From positions 1 through 49,297 of the forward strand of contig JAHBMJ010000373.1 in assembly GCA_018398765.1 (NCBI GenBank): 49,297 nt of DNA, in the 5' to 3' direction. Positions 1 to 12,717 of the stretch are shown one piece after another. Under the pieces are notes generated by a model, which saw only the letters and a program-made list of their open reading frames with translations, was not told where the DNA came from and searched no databases. The DNA is from Chromera velia (taxonomy: Eukaryota; Sar; Chromeraceae). Position 1 is the stretch's first letter; each line of letters begins with the position of its first letter. The translations under genes and the position numbers were made by a program.

Positions 1-1337
1 GTTTATGCAAGTGATTGCCATCCCTGGAACTCTTTCACTTCTCGTTTGGGGCTTTCCGGGGTTCTCGCACGCAGGGACTCTGTCAGGCGTCTCCTCTCGC
101 ATGCATTTTTGACTCACAAAATTTCTCATTGTTTCGTCTTGATCGATTGCTAGAATTGAACGTTTTTTCCTCTGGGAGTGGCTCTCTGCTGGCCACTCAG
201 TTACGACTTTCTCTGGAATAAGGAGCTACGGATCGATTTCATCGTGAGTCTTTATTTCTGTCTTCGTGTGTAGCTAGATATTCGTTCTTATAGTCTAGCA
301 AACATCTCGTATATATATATATATATATATATATAGATAGATAGATAGATAGATAAAAACTAGCATGGGTGGTACAATAGTGAAATGAACCACAGAGGCA
401 ATATATTTTTAAATATATTGATATATTATATTCTCGTTGAGAAAATATATATAGAAATATATATATAATATCAGAGTTGCAATATATATGCATTGATTTT
501 TTTTAAAAAAATAAAGTTTGGTCTAGGGTTTGGTAAGACTCTATTACTATATCAAGAAACAGTGAGCTAGACAGTGAGGCTTTTGATTTAATTTAAATTA
601 GCCCATACCTAGGCCCATATTAGAACTTACAGTTAAGACCTATAGATCCACATCAGTCAACAACGAATTCAACATACCAATATAATAATATACCAAGTTG
701 TGATCTTATTGATATACAAGTTTTGATAAACACCCGGGCCGTTCGAAGTTCAAATTCAACTTGAAACACGCATATCTAGGCTCCGCACTGTAAAAAGATA
801 TAAAAAAAATATTGCGCTCAATTTTTTTTATTGATTTTTTTTTAATAGATCCTGACATACAACTGTTTTTTAAGTATTGTTAAAGTGTTGTAAAGATGTT
901 GCCCACATGTTGCAAAGAGTATTAAAGAGTGTTATATAAAGAATAACACTTATTCAAGTGTTGTTCAAGTTGAGGTGTTGCTAGGGCTAGCCAGGGTGTT
1001 GTTTAGATGTTGCTTAAAAAAAAACAGTTATTGTGCCGAATCACTGCCGATATATAAAAAAATAAAAAAAATATCGCTCAACACCGTTTATTTTTTTTTT
1101 CTTTTCTTTTTTTTTAGAGTGCAGAGCCTAGACGCATACAAAAGCTTTAGCAAGCTTAGATATATCAATGATAATATTTAAACACTTAAAAAAAATGAAT
1201 GATTGATTAATTGGTATCATTGGTTCCGCGCTAGGCTTTCCGCCTAGCTTTCCGCATGATATGCGTCGTATTACGTGCGCACGCAAACAGTGGCTGAGAG
1301 GTAAAAACACACATATTCTGTCATTCACACTAGCATT
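1..1337. other. AT-rich intergenic DNA, no gene recognised
   Basis: No reading frame here has recognisable protein character. The stretch holds a TA then GATA tract at about 312-355, long A and T runs, and at about 850-1010 a degenerate series of GTGTTG-type units that recurs elsewhere in the window (see findings). Its composition is much more AT-rich than the coding blocks. Confidence 0.6.
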
Positions 1338-1351
1338 CACACACACACACA

Positions 1352-1448
<97 letters not shown>

Positions 1449-1651
1449 AGAGAGAGAGAGAGAGACGGAGAGAGAGAGAGAGACATACACAAACGCACGC
1501 ACACACACACACACACACACACGCACGCACACACACACAGACACATACCTAAATACAGCTAGACACGCACAGAGACATACGTAAATATCCATACATACAC
1601 AGACACACACAGACATCCACACACAGACACACACACACACACACACACAGA

Positions 1652-1707
<56 letters not shown>

Positions 1708-1745
1708 CACTCACAAACACACCTATACACACGTACACACACCTA
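1338..1745. repeat. Compound CA / GACA / GA microsatellite
   Basis: Runs of CA dinucleotides are interrupted by a GACA block near 1382-1411 and GA blocks near 1450-1490 and 1682-1708. The long open frames on both strands are only translations of the dinucleotide repeat. It lies downstream of the 3' end of the exonuclease gene. Confidence 0.9.
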
Positions 1746-2059
1746 CACATACGTAGACACACATACACACACAACGTACATGCACATGCATATGCAGACA
1801 CCACTGCATGCATACAAAAAAAAAATGTAACATAGTTTTTGTTCTGTTTGAAACCTGCATGAGTAAAGCTGAATTCAATTGAGAGCTTGCAGTGCTTAAG
1901 TCAGAACCTTGCATTTCTTTACTCTGGCGCCTCATTGACGCCAGTCACCGAACATGCATGATCATGCATTTGTCAGGGGATTCAGGGCCGAGCCTGAGAG
2001 GAAGCTAGGGCCTGCATGCGGCAGCTGCTTGAATTACACGTCTGTCAAGTACAGCTGTC

Positions 2060-2586
2060 CTATCGTGGCCCTGCAGTCCCTGGCGTGACTCTGTCTTGCA
2101 ACAGGAACGCGACAGCCCCCCCAGGCTGAGAGAATCCTCTGGTCTCGTTGATGTTGACGAACCTGGCTGTGGGGACAAAAGAGGCCCCGTCATGGCCCAT
2201 GCGGGTGAGAATCCGACAGAGATTGCTGACGTCATCCATGCCGATGTGGTGCTCACCCTCCAGCGGTATTCCTGCAGCTAGAGCATTCATTCATTCATCC
2301 ATGCAGTCAGGGCATGCAGGCATCAATGAGCTGATGCAGATAATTGCACACAGTGCCACAAATTTTGCCTTTTTGTATATCTTCAGTGGGATATTTGAAA
2401 CGACAAAAAGAAAACAAAAAACACCATCAGGCATGCCGGCAGGTAGGCAGACAGAAAAACAGGGACCAAGAGAGAAAGAAGGAAAGAAAGGCAGGAAGGA
2501 ATGGGAGACAGATGAGAAAGAACGAAAGAAAAAATGACAGAGGAAGAGGGGGAGAGGGACGGAGAGGGGAAGCCAGGGAAGAAGGA

Positions 2587-2648
<62 letters not shown>

Positions 2649-2664
2649 GGAGAGAGAGAGAGAA

Positions 2665-2709
<45 letters not shown>

Positions 2710-4028
2710 CAGAGAGAGAGAGACGATCAAAAGAGAACACTTTCAAGCAGTGGTAGTGACTGCGCCTGCATCTATCGAGCGACTTCCTCTTTTTTCACCG
2801 ACTGACCTAAAAAGTTCAACATAGGTTTCATCCCCTTGACTTTCTTGGCCGTTGCTTCTGGATAGAAATTCAGACAGAAGTCCTTGATGTTCATCCACTG
2901 CATCGATCGAATCAGAGAGAGAAGGGAGTGATCCAACACCAACACACACAGACACACACACAGAGAGAGAGAGAGAGACTCGCTGACATAGGTACTTACG
3001 GACATACATTTTGTATTAAGCCCGGCACACATACGCGAATCTCCACACAGCAGAAGTCTTTGACAGTCATCCACCACATACATGTATTCTGGAACAGAAA
3101 AGCTTCTTTCATGAAAAACTTGGAGTCGGCAGCTTTGCCTTCTGTTTTTATTGCACCTGGAAGTGAACAGTTGAAGCGCGGGGAAGCCGCAGAAACGTCA
3201 GAGAGAGAGAGTCAACGGAAATAGCAAAACATGGTGTCATCAGATCGAGAACGATTGTCCTTTCCTCTTCGAAGCCTTTCTGCCTTTCTTCGACCACTTT
3301 TTTGTTCCCACTCTTCTAATGTATCTCCGTATTCGCTACCGGTGAAGTGATTCGAGTTAACTTTGCAGGGACCAACCTGAAGGAAGACAGGAGGGCAGGC
3401 GCCCACTCCAGAAAGGTTGAGCTGTTTCGGTAGTTGGCTCTTCAGGTCCCAGTTCCCGCATATGCACAGGAGCAAGCTCTTTCCCTTCTTTTGCTCTCCA
3501 GCCCTGCCAGTGAAATCGAGATCCACCCCCTTGTCTCTGAGGAAATCACAGACAGAGGCGAAGGCTTCCGAGAACGGAACAGCTGTAGACCTCACGTTGC
3601 AGTGCTCTGCATTCATTCACTCATTCGTTGATTCATTCATTCATTCATTCATTCATTCATTCATTGATTCATTCATTCATTGATTGATTGATTGATTGAT
3701 TCATTCATTCATTCGTTCATTCATTCATTCATTGAATCATCGAGTCTCCGTGGAACGGGGAAAGAGGAACAAACGCTGGTCTCCCCCCAAAGGAAAAACC
3801 GATGAAGAAAACGAAAGGCATAAAGCTCAAAGAAAGTGACAGAGAAAGAAAGGGTGGAGGTGCCATACACACAAAAGAGAGGAAGAGAAATGAAGCAAGG
3901 AAGAAAGGAGCGACGAGAGGAAGGAAGGAAGGAAGGAAGAAAAGGGAGGAAGAAAGAAAGAAAAAAAAAAAAGGAAAAAAAGAAAGAGAGAAAAGAAAGA
4001 AAGAAAGAAAGAAAGAAAGAAAAAAAAA

Positions 4029-4096
<68 letters not shown>

Positions 4097-4120
4097 AAGA
4101 AAGAAAGAAAGAAAGAACGA

Positions 4121-4160
<40 letters not shown>

Positions 4161-4168
4161 ACGAACGA

Positions 4169-4200
<32 letters not shown>

Positions 4201-4547
4201 ACGAAAGAAAGAACGAAAGAAAGAACGAAAGAAAGAAAGAACGAAAGAAAGAAAGAACGAAAGAAAGAAAGAACGAAAGAAAGAACGAAAGAAAGAAAGA
4301 ACGAAAGAAAGAACGGAAAGAACAGGAAGAACAGGAAGAACAGGAAGAACAGAAAGAACAGAAAGAACAGAAAGAACAGAAAGAAAAGAAAGAAAGAAAA
4401 GAAAGAAAAGAAAGAAAGAAAAGAAAGAAAAGAAAGAAAGAAGGAAGGAAGGAAGGAAAGAAAGAAAGAAAGAAAGAACAGAAAGAAAGAAAGAAAGAAA
4501 AGAAAGAAAGAAGGAAAGAAAGAAAGAAAGAAAGAAAGAAAGAACGA

Positions 4548-4583
<36 letters not shown>

Positions 4584-4750
4584 ACGGAAAGAACAGGAAG
4601 AACAGGAAGAACAGGAAAACAGAAAGAACAGAAACAACAGAAAGAACAGAAAGAAAAGAAAGAAAGAAAAGAAAGAAAAGAAAGAAAGAAGGAAGGAAGG
4701 AAGGAAGGAAGGAAAGAAGGAAAGAAAGAAAGAAAGAAAGAAAGAAAGAA

Positions 4751-4782
<32 letters not shown>

Positions 4783-4786
4783 ACGA

Positions 4787-4862
<76 letters not shown>

Positions 4863-5530
4863 AGAAAAAAAAAACAGACAGAGAACAGAAGGAAGGAAGA
4901 AGACCAAACCCCTCACTCACCTCGAGAACTTTGCGTATGACTTCCAGGTTGCCCCCACGCAGTAGGTCTGCACCACCGATGAAACCTTCCTTCTTCTTTC
5001 CAGTCTGCAGTCCGCAAAAGGACCAAAGGAAACTCAATGACCTCTTCCTTCCCTTCAAAGTCCATTATTCCGACTAGGTCAAAGGCTTGAGGAGTCGGCA
5101 GAATGGACTGAGGGATGTCTAATGGCTTCTCGGGTACGTGGCGTTCGTGAAGCCACTTTGCTTCTGCAGCCTCAATGGCGGCTGCGTCGTGCGTGCAGTG
5201 GCAACGCGCACCGAAGGTGCAATGCCCTGCCGCAAAGTACTTGCACAAAGCACCAGGGGTGAGTGTGCCGTCTCCGCCATCTCCCCGAAATTCCCGCGGC
5301 CGTCTCCCTCTACCACCAGCTGCAGCTGAAGGCTCCGCTGCCTTTTCATGCCGATAATGGCATCGCTCTTCAAATCGACAATTGCCAGTTGTGGCGAAGA
5401 CATGACAGATAGGAGGGCGGGGCGCTTGTTCACCGATCACATGCGCAAAATTGCAGTCACTGCCATTTCGGCAGGATCCCTGTGCAGAGAAGAATCTGCA
5501 CGGCATTGCTTTGGTCTCTCGCGAACTCAT
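2060..5530 (-). CDS. CCCH zinc-finger ERI1-like 3'-5' exoribonuclease
   Basis: Four exons, read downwards: 5530-4921, 3606-3377, 2897-2807, 2271-2060; joins keep frame and give 380 residues. Three CCCH fingers come first: C11-x8-C-x5-C-x3-H, a second of the same spacing, and one C-x7-C-x5-C-x3-H. A DEDDh exonuclease domain of the ERI1/3'hExo type follows, with catalytic residues visible as D and E in MDFEGK, D in CGNWDLKS, and H and D in GEHHIGMDD. Family members trim RNA 3' ends such as histone mRNA, 5.8S rRNA or small RNAs; here the substrate is inferred only. Animal ERI1 carries a SAP domain at the N-terminus; this one has CCCH fingers instead. An in-frame Met at 5686 would add 52 residues; 5530 was chosen because it lies close before finger 1. 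Donors are GTGAGT, GTTGGT, GTCAGT. The gene is divergent from the TSP1/vWA gene. Confidence 0.85.
2588..2730. repeat. GA dinucleotide tract in exonuclease intron 3
   Basis: Nearly pure GA repeats with occasional GACA or GAA units lie inside the last intron (2272-2806) of the exonuclease gene; on the coding strand they read as CT pyrimidine tract upstream of the acceptor. Confidence 0.9.
3607..4920 (-). repeat. Giant tetranucleotide-repeat intron of exonuclease gene
   Basis: This is intron 1 of the exonuclease gene. It holds ATTC/GATT repeats at about 3607-3738 and an almost continuous GAAA-family tract at about 3895-4871, which reads as (TTTC)n on the sense strand. Within the tract, a block containing repeated GGAAGAACA units near 4314 recurs near 4582, so part of the array looks duplicated in a unit of roughly 268 bp. 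The donor GTGAGT is just below 4921 and the acceptor AATGCAG ends at 3607. Confidence 0.85.
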
Positions 5531-6076
5531 GGGTCCAGCAAGCAGAGCTGCGTCTCTGACTTCTTCTCTGCGCAAACAAACTGTCGATCGCTCATGCAAT
5601 GAACTAGAACCTTTAATGACAAAAACAGCTGCTAATGATCGTCGGATCATGGTGACTGAAAGAATCGGCTGCATGCCGAGCCCCACCGCGCCAAAGTCAC
5701 CGCCGCGCGCGCCTGAGGCTCATGCACGGGTGCATGGCGCCGCGCGCCGCGGGGCCATGCATGTGCAGGGCCGGACCATCTGGCACGCCCCGCCGCATGC
5801 AGGGAAAAAATCTGAAGATACACTTCGATCGTGCACCGAGGAACGAACGCTCCATGACGGTCCATGAAAGTCCATGACTGGCCCCTCCAATCTCAACGTT
5901 GGCTCTCTGCTTCTGTGTTGCCATAACCACTTCGTAAGCGTAAGTGGAGCAGTATATACGCCAGTAGTAGGACTTTTCTGTGGTGTTCAAGTTTTTTGTT
6001 CGGCAGTAGGAGGACCTGTAATCGGCGTCGGAGCTTTCTTTACAACAGTCCAGACTTTCTTTCGCCCCAGTCCAAC
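5531..6076. promoter_or_regulatory. Divergent intergenic region, exonuclease / TSP1-vWA genes
   Basis: The 546 bp between two head-to-head start codons must contain both 5' leaders and probably both promoters. A GC-rich island at about 5695-5770 contains CGCGC blocks and several CATGCA-type palindromes. No convincing TATA box or other core element is assigned. Confidence 0.4.
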
Positions 6077-9000
6077 ATGAAGGCCGCACTCACAGCCACA
6101 GGGCTTCTCGCAGTTTCGGAGGCTGCCCTCTCCTCGGTAAAGAAGCACGAAAACGAGCTTCAGCACACCAGTCAGTAGCTTTTCTGAACTGTCTCTGCTC
6201 TGGTCTCGTCGAAAAAAATTTCACCGCAACCCGACCCGTCTCATTTCTCCCCTCTCCATCTTTCTTTCTTTCTCTGTGCAGAATGGGATCCCAAGCAGGT
6301 TGACATGAAGACCATCAGGGAGATGGCAAAGGACCTCTCCATTGACGACGCCCTCATGGCCGTTAAGTCTGCCAACGTGCCTGAGGACCTGAAGGAGTTT
6401 ATTCAGGGCAAGAGATCCGAGGAGTCCTTCGGCCCCAACTACACCCCCGTTGCCGTCATCACGAAAGTCAACGGAATTTTCGAGCACGCCCAGTCTGAGC
6501 TTGGTCAGTCAGGATCACAGAGAAAGAAACGAAACAGTCCACTTCCTCCTTTGCCCTTCTTATTTTTCTTTTTTGCGCTTTTTGCTTCGAGCCTTTGCCT
6601 CCCCACCCTTTTTTGTCTCCCTCCTCCCGTCTCCACTCCGACCCTTTTTTGCAAAACCTTTTCTGAACCCCCCCACTCCCCCTCCTGCCTGCAGACTACA
6701 CCTTTGTGACTTGCCATGACAGTCTGATCGCCCAGCAGCTGGCGATGGACGGCCTGGCAATTGACAAGGCTCACGCTGGTGCAATGCTGGAGGACGCCAT
6801 TGCAGAGAAGAACATGTGGTCTGCCGAGATGATGGCCTCCATCACCATCCGTGACAAGCTGAAGGAAGAGCTGGACGAATTCCTCGACCAGTGCAAACTT
6901 GCAGACACACAGTCTGAGGCTCTGATCACCATGATCTCTGCCGATCTTGCAGTCGTCCAGGGAGTCATCGACTCCAACCAGTGTAAGTCCTCTGACCCCT
7001 TCAAGCCCTCAACCACCAAGGTCTCCGGAACCGTCTCCCCCGGCGCCCTCAACAAGAGCACCGGGAAGAGCGTACCGAGCCTCCTGCAGGTCCGTCTGTT
7101 CGTCAATGTTGCTTCGTCGCTCTTCTGGCACCTGAGTTCAGTTTTCTTTTGTGTCTGTGCCTTCTTTCTTCCCTCTTTCGGCTCTCTCTTGTCCTCTCTC
7201 CTCCTCTCCTGAACGCATCGCGTCTCTAATGAGTCTCAGCTGTTCATCTTTCCGCGAACCTCCTCTGTGTCTTCCCTTCGGTGTCTTTTGATTCTGTCTT
7301 CTCACTTCGCTTCGCTCCTCCCCTTTTCTCCTTCCTGCCTGCCTTGCAGACGAAGAGCTCGAAGACTAACGAGGAGGTTAAGTCCAAGGCCAGGGCGATG
7401 CTCCAGAGGTACAGAAACATGCAGGAGGACGCGCACCACGGAGGCAACCGCTTCCATCCTCGCTACCACATCTCTGCAGAGGATCAGAAGTTGATTGACC
7501 AAACAAAGGGCATGTCCCTGCTTCGGTGTTCCTTCCAGGACGGCGTGTCCTTCCTCTCCTTCGAGGACACAGAGATGGCAAAGGCCATGGTGCAGATGAG
7601 CAACAAGAAGTTCCAGGCTTTCCAGTCTCATCTCGAGAATCTCCTGCAGGCCTCCATTGAGACTGCTGCCACCACCCCCAAGCCCGCCGCCACCACCCCC
7701 CTCCCCTCCTACAACGCCTTCGATATTGGCTCCAACCCCTATGCCCACAACAAGGACGCCCGTGACCTCGCCAAGGAGATCCGCAACAAGCAGATCGAGG
7801 GAGAGAATGTCGATGCAGAGGCTACTTGCTCCTTTGCCGGCTCTCCTCTCTGCCCCTCGTTCTTCGAGGAGATCAGCCAGCTCGGAGGTGACATCGATGC
7901 TGAGTTGACGGACGAGAAGAACTACAGGGACGAGAACAACCGCATCTGCGAGGAGACCAAGAAGCGCATGGAGCTCGACATTGAGGGCTGGGACACCCAC
8001 ATTGAGTTCTGCGATCAGCACGGCTCTGCCCTCGCTGCCCGCATCAAGGAGCTCAAGGAGACCATCCGCACCATTGAGATCAACTACAAGGAGTTCCTCG
8101 ATGCCTACGAGAACGAGAGAACCTACTGCGAGAAGACCATCAAGGAGCACAAGTCCGCTATGTGCGGTGCGATCAAGGTCAAGACCCAGCTGATGCGCAT
8201 GTCCTCCATGCCCAACGAGATCTGGGATTGCGAGGTTTCCCCCTTCGAGGCCACTGCGTGCAGCAGGACATGCGAGGGAGGCAGCAAGGTGTGGACCCGC
8301 GAGGTGCTCATCAAGAACACCCCCACCTACGGAACCGCGTGCCCTTCTCTAGAACTCACAACCACATGCAACATGTTCGCGTGCCCCATCCCCTGTGCAG
8401 TCAGTCTGTTTATTTTTTCGTTGGGGAGGGAGGAAAGACATGAAATGAATGAGTGGCTGTGTTTTGGGGCGGAAGCAACGCATTTCTCTCTCCCATCCGT
8501 CTGGTCTGTCCTTCTATCTTCGCTTCATTGCAACAGCACCTCTCCTCTCGAGAGTTTGTTTCCTGTCAGGGCGCCGTGTTCCATTCTCATTTTCTTTCTG
8601 TCTTCTCTCGGATAGTGTGTGGATTTGCGTGTATGTGTGTGTGGATGCGTAAACGGCCCTTGAGTCATCGTTCACGTGCAGTTCCCTTCAGTTCCATGCA
8701 GTTTCCTTCTGTCATTTGGCTGTGCTTTCTTTCCGCCATGCTCCTTGTTTCCCCCAGAGCGCCACCCTCTTCACCTCTCCCTCCCTGTTTTTTTCTGAAG
8801 CACTGAATCCTGCATGATGTCATGGCCGCCTCACACAGTTTCTCTTCAGTCCATCGTACACCCTCTCATGTATTCTCTCTCTCTCTCTCTCTCTCTCTGT
8901 TTCTCTCTCTTTCTGTGTGTGTGTGTTGCTTGGTCGCTCCCTTTTGTTGTGCTCTTGCAGGTCTCTCCCTTCGGACCCTGGTCCCACTGTTCTGCCGAGT

Positions 9001-10471
9001 GCGGAATGGGAGTTCACTACAGAGTCCGATCTGTTGTCACTCCCCCCATGTTCGGAGGCACTGCCTGCCCCGCCCTCCAGGAGTCCCGGGACTGCAACGC
9101 CGGTATCTGCGATGCCGAGTGCGAGTTGACGGAGTGGACCGAGTTCTCTGAGTGCACTGCCTACTGCGGTGGTGGCACCCAGTACAGAGAGAAGCACGTC
9201 AAGACCGAGGCCATCGGAGACGGTACCTGCCCCGGCAAGCGCAACCCCCAGAGGTACGAGATCGTTGACTGCAACACCGGCACATGCGCTCCTGGTGTTC
9301 CCATCTGCAACACCAAGATGGACGTCGTGCTCGTTGTCGACTCCTCCGGGTCCATCGGGTACTCCAACTGGCCCGAGGTCGTCAAGGGTGTCAGCGCCGT
9401 CGCTCATCAGATGAACTACGCTAACGTTAAGGTCTGCCTCAGGTTTCTGAGTTTTTTTTTCGTTTTTTGGGGGGCTGACTTTCTTTCGAAGGCTCTGTGT
9501 TGTTTTTTTAATTATCGCTGCATGCGATCTCTCTTCTGTCCATGCCAATAATTCTGAGAGCAATTTGATACCTGCTCGTATGTATGTGTGAGTGTGTGTG
9601 TGTGTGATGTGGAAAATGAAGGGCTTCTTTGTGCATTCGCTGATGCAATGACTTTTGATCGCGACGCACCTCTTTCTTCTGCATTCCGCACATGCGTCGA
9701 TGTTTCAGTCGTTCCTCAGCTTCACATTGCCCGTTCATTTGTGCGTCGATTACCAACCTTTCTTTCGTTCCGAAGCGCACCGGTTTCCTTTCTGTTGTCT
9801 TTGATGAACTGAGTTTTTGACTCTTGCCGAGACAGCTGACTCACACTACCGGCCTGCGTACTTTCTTTCATTCATTTGGAGCTGAATGCATTCTTTTGCA
9901 GCTGGGTACCATCATCTTCTCGTACGGCACCTCCACCTACTCCGTCCTCACCGACGACGTCGACGAGATCAACCGCCTCTACCCAGGCACCATGCAGGGC
10001 GAGTGGATGGGCTCAGTGACCAACACCCACATGGCTCTTGCACACGCTCATCACCTTCTGATTGAGGGTGGGAGAGCATCCACAGGGGCTAAGCAGACCG
10101 TTATGCTGTTCACTGACGGCTACCCCTGCTGCCAGCCTGGGGCTCGTGACATGACCAGATACGCCGCCCAGGACCTTGTTGGTTCCGGTGTTCGTCTGAT
10201 CGTGGTTCCTCTCGGTAACGCCGACTCCAACTTCATCGGTGAGATGAACAGCCTTGCCTCCAGCGACTCCACCATCTCCATCCCCACTTTCGAGGAGTTT
10301 GTGAAGGAAGAGACTGCAGCCACTCTGATTGAGAGGATGTGCGATGACATCGTCATGAAGCCCGTCTCCTACAAGGCCAACGTCGTCATCAAGGACGACA
10401 AACTCGGACAGGTCCTCTCCACCCACTCCACCAACACCGCCGCCTCCGTTACTGGAACCCCTGCCCCCTAA
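6077..10471 (+). CDS. Secreted coiled-coil protein with three TSP1 repeats and a vWA domain
   Basis: Six exons: 6077-6170, 6282-6503, 6695-7089, 7350-8399, 8961-9431, 9902-10471; the joined frame gives 933 residues. The N-terminus starts MKAALTATGLLAVSEAALSS, a weak signal peptide. Residues to about 525 form charged, Cys-containing helical segments around a Thr/Pro linker (near 343). TSP1 repeats follow at about 529-585, 588-640 and 641-700, the second with WSHCSAECGMG and the third with CTAYCGGG. The vWA domain (about 706-895) has a complete-looking MIDAS: DSSGS near 714, a Thr in SVTNTHMAL, and D in LFTDG near 814. It ends soon after, with no transmembrane segment or acidic tail. TSP1 and vWA domains build apicomplexan invasion adhesins of the TRAP/MIC2 type, but there vWA precedes TSP1 and a membrane anchor is present; this is not a TRAP orthologue. 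An extracellular matrix or adhesion role is inferred. Four introns have donors GTCAGT or GTCCGT; all acceptors end TGCAG. Confidence 0.88.
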
Positions 10472-11906
10472 GCGAAGACTGGATGGACTGATTGACTGTC
10501 CTCCGACGCAGACTGGATTAGAGAGACAGAAAAAAGGGAAAAAGAATTGGCGAAGGAGCGCATGAAGTCAAGAAAGAGGGCGTAAAGAAAGAAAGAGAGA
10601 GGGATGGAAGGAAAGTGCAAAGACCGTCCTGAAGGTTGACGGATTTCAGCACCGCCAGTCCATCGTGTGGCGTTTGTGTCGACCTTTCAGGCCGTCTGAT
10701 CCTTGTCTCAATCCCTCCCGTTCTTTTTCCGTCCCCGCTTGAACGGTCGTTTCCTTTCGTTTTTCTTTTCTGTCTCCATCTCTCTCTGGCTATCCTCCGA
10801 CCGGTCTTCTTCCTCGACTGTTGCCTGCCGCCACCGCATCGAATGCATGCAGGAAAAGAATAATTTATATAAACGAATTCGTGACTGGTTGATCTGTGCG
10901 AGTCCGTCCGTTTTTTCATTTTCGAGGGCGGGGCCTCCTCAGACTGAAGTCATACGGGAGGGCGGTGAAGAGGCAGGCAGAAGGTGCAGGAAAAAAGAGG
11001 CACAAGCCAGCAGCGGCGGCAGCAGCACGCGTCCGATCAAACGCACGACTCTTTCCACTATTGCCAAGACTTTTGCAAGGAAAGCAAAGACTAAGCATGT
11101 GTTGGGGAGTCACGCCGATCATATATGCACGCACGGAGATGCATCGATTAATTGATCGGTGTGGCAACACAGAAGATGGAAAGTGCATGACGTTGAAGTG
11201 CATGCATGCAAGCAGCAGGGCTTTGTATGCCTCCTTATCTAACGTTATCCCCGCTGGTCCGTGAAGGATGAGAATGCCATTTAAAACTTTTTTGTGCATC
11301 ATCATTTTACCCATGCATGCCTAGATGCATGCACACAACATATATATGACCTGGAGCTAGACCTTTAGCTACGGATAATTTTCAAAAAAAAAAAACAAAA
11401 AAGAACATACGGTCTCTAGGGCAATTTTTTTTTTTTTTTTGCTTTTCGATGATGATCTCCATCAAGATATGACAACCATATACAACACCTTGCAACAGGA
11501 AAGCAACAGTTGTATAATAGTGTAACATTCATTTATCATCATAATAAAGAAACAACAGTATAACTAGCAGTATAACAACACTTAAACAATACTTACTGAT
11601 TCGTGGAACACATCAACAACACTTAAACAACAATTTTTTTAGTTTGACATCAGAAAAAAAAAAAAAAAAAGTGAAAATGACCAATTTTTTTTGTTTTTAT
11701 TTTTTTTTTAATTACCCCTAGACCTTTAGTAACCTAGTTAGTAACTATTTCATGGAGATCTCTATCAAAATCGTATGTAAATTTTAAAATTTAAAATGCT
11801 AGGAAAAGTGCATGTGGGGAAAATTTTTTTTTGGAGATTCCCGAAATTCTTTCATCTCTAATAATTTTTGTAAATATAGAATATACATAGGAATATATGG
11901 CTATAG

Positions 11907-11991
11907 TCATTCATTCATATTCATTCATTCATTCATTCATTCATTCATTCATTTATTCATTCATTCATTCATTCATTCATTCATTCATTCA
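11907..11991. repeat. ATTC tetranucleotide array
   Basis: About 20 copies of ATTC with one TTAT variant lie in AT-rich non-coding DNA. The same unit occurs inside exonuclease introns at 2281-2300 and 3607-3738. Confidence 0.9.
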
Positions 11992-12717
11992 TAAGATTAA
12001 ATAAATCTCCTAGTAAAACTTAGCCACATGATCGGCATGCCTAGTAACATAGGATAGGATTTTATGTTCCAGGAATCCCCGCGGTCCATGCACTGCCACG
12101 TATCGGCTTGCACCGATGACTAGACTGATGATATGCTTAATTTCACTATAGGAGCCACTAAGGAGCACTATAAATAAGATAGAACATTCTAGTAACTTAT
12201 ATAGATCTAGTTATAGAATAATTGAAAAGAATTAAAAAAGGTGCTCTAAATGTTAAGTTTGCCTTAGTTTAGATATTCAAACCAATTTTGGAGAGATTGA
12301 TAGGCTAGTCCATGCATACTGCACAGCTCTAAAGTATTATCATCATCATACACCATCACCATCGGCCTATGAATAGGTCTTCAGCATTTGGCGGCAACGC
12401 ACGAAACAGTTCGGTTCTTTACAACAGCAGTTCACTTTGATTTATACTTAATTCAACCAGGATGCTTCTTTCTAGGTTTCTTTTCAAACTCTTCTACTTC
12501 CGGCGCGGCATGCTTGCACATAAATGATGTTGATTCATGGGTACTTAGGGTTTATACTCAGCATAACCGTTTGGACCTAGAGCTTCAAGTTTAATTGGAA
12601 ACACTCGATCTATTTTAAAAAGTATAAAAATCAGTGCACGGCCGCCATCAGTGGGTAACACTGTGGGTTAACTCATTGATCATTATGGCATCATTATATA
12701 GTGACTATAAAATCTTT

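Noticed and set aside
730-780. tRNA-like GTTCGAAGTTCAAATTC word
   Set aside because: No acceptor stem, anticodon arm or D-arm could be formed around it.
1261-1813. Several overlapping frames of Thr/His or Cys/Val
   Set aside because: Products of the CA and GA dinucleotide repeats.
3721-5077. Open frames of about 390-445 residues on both strands
   Set aside because: They are translations of the GAAA tract (Lys/Glu/Arg on one strand, Phe/Leu/Ser on the other) inside an intron.
7302-8150. 282-residue antisense frame
   Set aside because: Shadow of exon 4 of the TSP1/vWA gene, whose sense frame has clear domain character.
6077-10471. Orthologue of TRAP/MIC2 invasion adhesins
   Set aside because: Domain order is reversed and there is no membrane anchor or motor-binding tail.
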